DNA from: Coriobacteriaceae bacterium
GTDB lineage: Bacteria; Actinomycetota; Coriobacteriia; Coriobacteriales; UMGS124
Length of the DNA: 9,539 nt
Assembly (NCBI GenBank): GCA_019420325.1
Contig: JAHZHK010000108.1
Span: 1 to 9,539, forward strand
Reading direction: 5' to 3'
The notes under the pieces were generated by a model. It worked only from the letters and a program-made list of their open reading frames with translations. It had not been told where the DNA came from and searched no databases. A program made the translations under genes and the position numbers. The first letter of the stretch is position 1, and each line of letters begins with the position of its first letter. This document shows positions 5,321 through 9,539 of this stretch, piece by piece.

Positions 5321-6379
5321 ATGAAGAAGGTTTCCAGGAAAGAGTTCCTCGCCCTGGCCGGTGTTGCCGGTATGTCGCTCGTCCTTGCCGGTTGTGGTGA
5401 GACTGCCGAGCCCGCCAAGACCGAGGAGAAGAAGGACGACGCCGCCAAGACCGAGGCTGCCGACACTGACACCAAGGCCTCTGGCGACAAGACCGCCGAC
5501 CTGCGCTTCATCACCGGCGGCGAGTCGGGCACCTATTACGCCTTCGGCTCCGTCATCTCCCAGCACGCCACCAACAACACCGACATCAAGGTGACGGCCC
5601 TCGTGGGCAACGGCTCGCAGGCCAACGTCATCGCCATCGAGGACGGCGACGCTGAGCTCGCTTTCTGCCAGTCCGACGTTATGGCTTACGCGTACGCCGG
5701 TACGAACCTCTTCGCGAAGGATGGCGCCGTCGACTGCTTCTCCACGGTTGCCGCCCTTTACCAGGAGACCGTCCAGATCGTCACCTGCGACCCCGAGATC
5801 AAGACCGTCGCCGACCTCAAGGGCAAGAACGTCTCCATCGGTTCTGCCGGTTCGGGTGTGTACTTCAACGCCATCGATGTCCTGGGCGCCTACAGCCTTA
5901 CCGAGGAGGACATCACTCCCACCTACCAGTCGTTCGGTGACTCCGCCGACGCCCTCAAGGACGGCAAGATCGACGCTGCCTTCATCGTTGCCGGCGCTCC
6001 CACCACGGCCATCACCGACCTCTCCACGTCTAAGACCGCTTATCTCGTCTCCCTGGACGAGGAGCACGTTTCCGGCCTGCTTGAGACCTCTGAGTACTAC
6101 CAGGCTGCCACCATCCCGGCTGGCACCTATGCGGGCGTCGATGAGGACGTCACCACTGTTGCTGTGAGCGCAGTCATTATCGCCGCCGACACGGTTTCCG
6201 AGGATGCCATTTACACGCTGTGCGCCGACATCTTCGACAACGCTGCCGACCTCACCGACAGCCATGCCAAGTATGCTGAGCTCAGCGTTGAGAACGGTGC
6301 TTCCATCACGTCCGTGCCGTATCACCCCGGCGCAGCAAAGTACTTCAAGGAGAAGGGCTTCGAGGTAGAGACGAAGTAA
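5321..6379 (+). CDS. TRAP transporter solute-binding lipoprotein, TAXI family
   Basis: The 352-residue product is the extracytoplasmic receptor of a TRAP transporter. Residues 1-24 form a lipoprotein signal peptide ending in the lipobox LAGC, with C25 as the lipidated residue. The n-region SRKEFLALAG resembles a twin-arginine motif with Lys for the second Arg. A charged, Lys/Asp/Glu/Ala-rich linker follows (27-58). The binding domain shows TAXI signatures: FITGGESGTYYAFG (63-76), NGSQANVIAIEDGDAELAFCQSD (97-119), VADLKGKNVSIGSAGSGVYF (163-182) and DGKIDAAFIVAGAPT (214-228). TAXI receptors are known to bind glutamate, 2-oxoglutarate-like or other carboxylates; the ligand here is unknown. ATG 5321 has AAAAGGAG at 8 nt. 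It is the first gene of the operon, and the hairpin behind it may keep its mRNA more abundant than the permease, as fits a receptor. Confidence 0.92.
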   Translation: MKKVSRKEFLALAGVAGMSLVLAGCGETAEPAKTEEKKDDAAKTEAADTDTKASGDKTADLRFITGGESGTYYAFGSVISQHATNNTDIKVTALVGNGSQANVIAIEDGDAELAFCQSDVMAYAYAGTNLFAKDGAVDCFSTVAALYQETVQIVTCDPEIKTVADLKGKNVSIGSAGSGVYFNAIDVLGAYSLTEEDITPTYQSFGDSADALKDGKIDAAFIVAGAPTTAITDLSTSKTAYLVSLDEEHVSGLLETSEYYQAATIPAGTYAGVDEDVTTVAVSAVIIAADTVSEDAIYTLCADIFDNAADLTDSHAKYAELSVENGASITSVPYHPGAAKYFKEKGFEVETK

Positions 6380-6413
6380 TTCGCCTTCTCCCAATTCTCC
6401 TTGCGTTACAATC

Positions 6414-6451
6414 GGAAGTCGCTGCGGTCGCCTCTGACTGCGGCGACTTCC
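6414..6451 (+). terminator. Strong hairpin between TRAP receptor and permease genes
   Basis: Bases 6414-6429 pair with 6436-6451 over 16 bp including two G-T wobbles, with a 6-nt loop (6430-6435). It begins 35 nt after the receptor stop codon and ends 50 nt before the permease GTG. A short T run (6457-6460) follows after 5 nt, so partial termination is possible; blocking of 3-prime exonucleases is the other usual role of such intercistronic hairpins. The direct repeat CCTTGCGTT occurs at 6399-6407 and again at 6451-6459, flanking the hairpin. Confidence 0.65.
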
Positions 6452-6486
6452 CTTGCGTTTTATGACCTATCCGTTTTCACGCTCTT

Positions 6487-6493
6487 GGAGGTG
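6487..6493 (+). promoter_or_regulatory. Ribosome binding site that fixes the TRAP permease start
   Basis: GGAGGTG lies 7 nt before GTG 6501. Upstream in-frame candidates (TTG 6453, ATG 6462) have no Shine-Dalgarno and start at the foot of the hairpin, so they are rejected. Confidence 0.7.
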
Positions 6494-6500
6494 TAAACAA

Positions 6501-8522
6501 GTGGCAGATTCCAGCCAGACCGCCCTTCCTGCCGAGGAAATGCAGGCTGATGTCGACGCGGTGATGAAGAAGTACGACCGTGAGTCGAATACACGCGTGT
6601 GGCAGGGCATCCCCAAGACCATTGTCGGCTGCATCATGGCGGCGTTCTCCGTGTACTGCCTGTACATGACGCTCTTCAGCACCGTGTTGCCTGAGACGCG
6701 CCTGTCGTTGTTCCTGGGTTGCATCATCATCATTGGCTTTTTGATTTACCCGGCTGACAAGCACCACGTCAAGCCCAACCGCATCCCGTGGTATGACATC
6801 GTTCTCATGGTGCTGGGCGCAGGCTCGTTCTTCTACTTTGCGTTTAACGCCTACGACATCATTATGATGAACAACCGCATCGACCTGCCGCTCATCGTCA
6901 TGGGCGTCGTGGGCATCCTCGTGTTGTTCGAGCTGTGCCGTCGTTGCGTGGGTATCCCGATTCTCGTAGTGGTTGCCGCCCTGCTCATCTACGTCGTGGT
7001 TTGGCGCAGCGGCTACAACTCCGACCCGTTCAAGATGTTCCAGTACATCATCTCCCGCCTGTTCTACAGCGTTAACGGCGTCATCGGCACGCCCATCAAC
7101 GTGTGCTACACCTACATCGTGCTCTTCATCATCTTTGGCGCGTTCCTGGAGCGCACGGGCATCGCCAACTTCTTCATCTCCCTGGCAAACCGCCTGGCCG
7201 GCTGGTCGAGTGGCGGCCCTGCAAAGGTTGCTGTCATCTCGAGCGCCCTGTGCGGCATGGTGAGCGGCTCCTCGGTGGGCAACACCGTCACCACCGGCTC
7301 CGTTACCATCCCCATGATGAAGAAGACCGGCTACAAGCCCGAGTTCGCCGGCGCCGTTGAGGCAGCATCTTCCACCGGTGGCCAGATCATGCCCCCCATC
7401 ATGGGTGCGGCGGCGTTCCTTATGGCCGAGTACATGGGCATTCCCTACATTGATGTGGCCACCAAGGCCATCTTGCCCGCCGTGCTGTACTTCGCCGGCA
7501 TCTTCATCACCGTGCACCTCGAGGCCAAGAAGCTCGGGCTCAAGGGCCTTTCGCGCGAGGACCTGCCTACCTGGCGCTACCTGGGTAAGAACTGCTACCT
7601 GCTGCTGCCGCTCGTGCTGCTCGTGTGGCTCGTCGCCTCGGGCGCGCGCACCATGGCATGGTCTGCCGCCATCTCCATCTTCGCCGCCTTCCTCATCGGG
7701 TATGTCAACTTCTTCCTGAACAACCTGCATGAGCGCGCCGAGGGCCAGACGATTGGCCAGGTGTTTGCTGAGACGACGAAGTTTGCGCTGCTGCAGGCTT
7801 TCGAGGCCTTCCAGGCGGGTGCGAAGAGCGCCGTGTCGGTGGGCGTTGCCTGCGCCATGGCTGGCCTTATCGCTGGCTGCATCACGCTGACCGGCCTTGC
7901 CTCCGTGCTCATCAACGGTATTGTGGCCATCGCCGGCGACGCCACCATCCTGGGCCTGCTGCTCACCATGGTGTGCTGCATCGTTCTGGGTATGGGCGTT
8001 CCCACCACGGCCAACTACTGCATCATGGCCTCCACCTGCGCACCCATCCTCATTCAGCTGGGTATCCCCGTGGTCGCCGCGCACTTCTTCGTGTTCTACT
8101 TCGGCATCGTGGCCGACATCACGCCGCCTGTGGCCTTGGCCGCCTACGCCGGCAGCGCCATTGCCAAGTCCAAGCCGATGAAGACCGCCGTCAACGCCAC
8201 GAAGCTTGCCATTGCGGCGTTCATCGTGCCCTACATCTTCGCTTTCAACCCAATCATGCTCTTTGAGGGCGATGCCTCGGTGTTCGAGATGGCACTTGTA
8301 TGTGTCACGGCTTTGCTCGGCCTCTTCTGCATTGCGGCGGCCCTCAATGGCCACCTCTTCAAGAAGATTAACCCTGTGCTGCGCATCGTCCTTATCGCCG
8401 GCGGCCTGTGCGCCATGATTCCCGGCATTGCGACCGACGTGGCTGGCATCGCTGTTGCCGTGGCCGTCGGGGCCTTCCAGTACCTTACGGCAAAGAAGCA
8501 GGAAGCTTTGCCTGCGGCATAG
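6501..8522 (+). CDS. TRAP transporter permease, fused 4TM/12TM subunits
   Basis: The 673-residue membrane protein fuses the small (DctQ-like, about residues 38-165) and large (DctM-like, about 195-590) TRAP subunits, the usual form paired with TAXI receptors. It drives uptake of the receptor-bound solute using an ion gradient. Large-subunit signatures include FGAFLERTG (212-220), ALCGMVSGSSVGNTVTTGS (249-267), EAASSTGGQIMPPIMGAAAF (287-306), GMGVPTTANYCIMA (497-510) and FGIVADITPPVALAAYAGSAIA (534-555), the GxxP/TTAN-type and TPPVA motifs that line the transport site. A C-terminal extension (about 592-663) adds two to three more membrane segments, as is common in fused TAXI permeases. The first 36 residues are polar and cytoplasmic. 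GTG 6501 is chosen from GGAGGTG at 6487-6493. It lies 121 bp after the receptor gene, in the same transcript, and ends before a strong terminator. Confidence 0.93.
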   Translation: MADSSQTALPAEEMQADVDAVMKKYDRESNTRVWQGIPKTIVGCIMAAFSVYCLYMTLFSTVLPETRLSLFLGCIIIIGFLIYPADKHHVKPNRIPWYDIVLMVLGAGSFFYFAFNAYDIIMMNNRIDLPLIVMGVVGILVLFELCRRCVGIPILVVVAALLIYVVVWRSGYNSDPFKMFQYIISRLFYSVNGVIGTPINVCYTYIVLFIIFGAFLERTGIANFFISLANRLAGWSSGGPAKVAVISSALCGMVSGSSVGNTVTTGSVTIPMMKKTGYKPEFAGAVEAASSTGGQIMPPIMGAAAFLMAEYMGIPYIDVATKAILPAVLYFAGIFITVHLEAKKLGLKGLSREDLPTWRYLGKNCYLLLPLVLLVWLVASGARTMAWSAAISIFAAFLIGYVNFFLNNLHERAEGQTIGQVFAETTKFALLQAFEAFQAGAKSAVSVGVACAMAGLIAGCITLTGLASVLINGIVAIAGDATILGLLLTMVCCIVLGMGVPTTANYCIMASTCAPILIQLGIPVVAAHFFVFYFGIVADITPPVALAAYAGSAIAKSKPMKTAVNATKLAIAAFIVPYIFAFNPIMLFEGDASVFEMALVCVTALLGLFCIAAALNGHLFKKINPVLRIVLIAGGLCAMIPGIATDVAGIAVAVAVGAFQYLTAKKQEALPAA

Positions 8523-8559
8523 GTTCACGTGCAACAAGCTGGGCACATGTTTCAAACAA

Positions 8560-8590
8560 GGGCTCGAGGAGCAATCCTCGGGCCCTTTTT
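8560..8590 (+). terminator. Intrinsic terminator of the TRAP operon
   Basis: An 11-bp stem pairs 8560-8570 with 8575-8585 (one G-T wobble), capped by a GCAA (GNRA) tetraloop at 8571-8574 and followed directly by five T (8586-8590). It lies 37 nt after the permease stop and separates the TRAP operon from the isocitrate dehydrogenase gene. Confidence 0.92.
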
Positions 8591-8654
8591 GCGTGTGGGG
8601 TGCGTAGCCAGTATGGTGCTTGGTTTCTACCAGGTGACGCATCGTATTTGCGCC

Positions 8655-8682
8655 TTGAGAATGGCTTGCGGGGTCGTATCAT
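8655..8682 (+). promoter_or_regulatory. Probable promoter of the isocitrate dehydrogenase gene
   Basis: TTGAGA (8655-8660) and TATCAT (8677-8682) are separated by 16 nt; each matches the sigma-70-type consensus at 5 of 6 positions. The predicted start is near 8690, giving a leader of about 30 nt. The -10 hexamer is the same as that proposed for the LuxR-type gene. Confidence 0.55.
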
Positions 8683-8722
8683 GATGGGCGTTGCTGACTG
8701 AGCGTCCGGAAGGAGACCCCGC

Positions 8723-9539
8723 ATGGCAAAGATTCAGATGACCACGCCGCTTGTTGAGATGGACGGCGACGAGATGACTCGTATCATCTGGCAGCTGATC
8801 AAAGATGAGCTCATCTGCCCCTTCGTCGACCTCAAGAGCGAGTATTACGACCTGGGTCTCAAGCATCGCGACGAGACTGGCGACCAGGTCACGGTGGACT
8901 CGGCTCTTGCCACTAAGCGTCTGGGGGTGGCCGTGAAGTGCGCCACCATCACGCCCAACGCCGCGCGCGTGGAGGAGTATGGCCTCAAGCAGATGTGGAA
9001 GAGCCCCAACGGCACCATCCGTGCCATGCTCGATGGCACTGTCTTCCGCACGCCCATTGTGGTCAAGGGCATCGAGCCGTGCGTGCGCAACTGGACCCGC
9101 CCCATTACGCTTGCCCGTCACGCCTACGGTGATGTGTATCGCAACGCCGAGATGCGCATTCCGGGTCCTGGCAAGGTGGAGCTCGTCTACACGGCTGAAG
9201 ACGGCACTGAGACGCGCGAGCTGGTGCACGACTTCAAGGAGCCGGGCGTGGTGCAGGGCATGCACAACCTCGACGGTTCCATCGAGAGTTTCGCCCACTG
9301 CTGCTTCGAGTACGCACTTGCCATCAAGCAGGACGTCTGGTTCGCTACGAAAGACACCATTTCCAAGAAGTATGACCACCGCTTCAAGGATATCTTCCAG
9401 GAGATTTTTGACACCGAGTACAAGGCTCGTTTTGACAAGGCGGGCATCATGTACTTCTACACCCTCATCGACGACGCCGTGGCGCGCGTCATGAAGGCCG
9501 AGGGCGGCTTTATCTGGGCCTGCAAGAACTACGACGGCG
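8723..9539 (+). CDS. icd: NADP-dependent isocitrate dehydrogenase, eukaryote-like subfamily (3-prime end outside window)
   Basis: The 272 residues present match the N-terminal two thirds of the homodimeric, eukaryote-like NADP isocitrate dehydrogenases (about 400 residues; human IDH1/IDH2 type), which convert isocitrate to 2-oxoglutarate, CO2 and NADPH. Family blocks include VEMDGDEMTRIIW (11-23), KCATITP (72-78), KQMWKSPNGTIR (89-100), ARHAYGD (131-137), IPGPGKVE (146-153), YDHRFKDIFQEI (217-228) and EGGFIWACKNYDG (260-272). Substrate-site residues align with human IDH1: T77, S94, R100, R109, R132 and Y139 at identical numbers, K210 for K212 and D250 for D252. The remaining metal-binding Asp residues and the NADP site fall beyond the window. 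ATG 8723 has GGAAGGAG (8708-8715) at 7 nt. It has its own promoter and follows the TRAP terminator, so it is a separate transcription unit. Confidence 0.95.
   Translation, partial: MAKIQMTTPLVEMDGDEMTRIIWQLIKDELICPFVDLKSEYYDLGLKHRDETGDQVTVDSALATKRLGVAVKCATITPNAARVEEYGLKQMWKSPNGTIRAMLDGTVFRTPIVVKGIEPCVRNWTRPITLARHAYGDVYRNAEMRIPGPGKVELVYTAEDGTETRELVHDFKEPGVVQGMHNLDGSIESFAHCCFEYALAIKQDVWFATKDTISKKYDHRFKDIFQEIFDTEYKARFDKAGIMYFYTLIDDAVARVMKAEGGFIWACKNYDG

Noticed and set aside
5300..6394. A 364-codon minus-strand open frame opposite the TRAP receptor
   Set aside because: Low-complexity Gly/Val/Leu/Asp product typical of an antisense shadow in GC-rich coding DNA; the opposite strand has a full lipoprotein signal and TAXI motifs.
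6453..6500. Longer start for the TRAP permease (TTG 6453 or ATG 6462)
   Set aside because: No Shine-Dalgarno precedes them, they abut the hairpin, and GTG 6501 has an ideal GGAGGTG at 7 nt.
6477..8642. A 721-codon minus-strand open frame opposite the TRAP permease
   Set aside because: It is a codon-bias shadow: the product is extremely His/Asp/Gly/Glu-rich with no recognisable domain, while the plus strand encodes a clear permease with correct motifs and start signals.
8627..9379. A 250-codon minus-strand open frame opposite the isocitrate dehydrogenase gene
   Set aside because: The plus strand is unambiguously isocitrate dehydrogenase; the antisense product shows no family motif.

Overview
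The window looks like chromosome from a high-GC, Gram-positive anaerobe, most likely a member of the Coriobacteriia (Eggerthellales type: Eggerthella, Slackia and relatives). This is inferred from the GC-rich codon use of most genes, from a polytopic membrane protein carrying a LuxR-type DNA-binding domain (such proteins are abundant in that group), from a TAXI-type TRAP transporter, and from the style of the MoaE-like protein. No rRNA, tRNA, CRISPR array, transposase or phage gene was seen.

Layout. Bases 1-1513 (minus strand) hold the first codons of an unidentified gene and, upstream of it, a membrane-bound LuxR-type regulator with visibly lower GC than the rest. Bases 1676-2641 (plus) encode a HEAT-repeat protein, followed by an intrinsic terminator. 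Bases 2849-3244 (plus) encode a divergent, stand-alone MoaE-like protein. Bases 3245-3580 have no credible gene. They carry two 96-bp tandem hairpin units whose arms differ by compensatory base changes, a truncated third unit, and a separate 67-nt hairpin. Bases 3580-3972 (minus) encode a Fur-superfamily regulator with PerR-like metal ligands, with an inverted repeat in its own upstream region. Bases 4104-5039 (minus) encode an AEC-family permease.

From 5040 a 281-bp intergenic region separates the AEC gene from a rightward TRAP transporter pair: a TAXI solute-binding lipoprotein (5321-6379) and a fused 4TM/12TM permease (6501-8522). A strong 16-bp hairpin lies between the two, and a clear GNRA-loop terminator follows the permease. 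The window ends inside an NADP-type isocitrate dehydrogenase gene of the eukaryote-like subfamily (8723 onward), which has its own promoter.

How the genes may work together. The TAXI receptor and fused permease form one sodium- or proton-driven uptake system. Characterised TAXI systems take up glutamate and similar carboxylates, so an organic-acid link to the adjacent isocitrate dehydrogenase (2-oxoglutarate production) and to the AEC permease is plausible but unproven. The most unusual feature is the covarying hairpin array at 3245-3466: six compensatory base-pair changes between two adjacent copies imply that the fold, not the sequence or a peptide, is being maintained.
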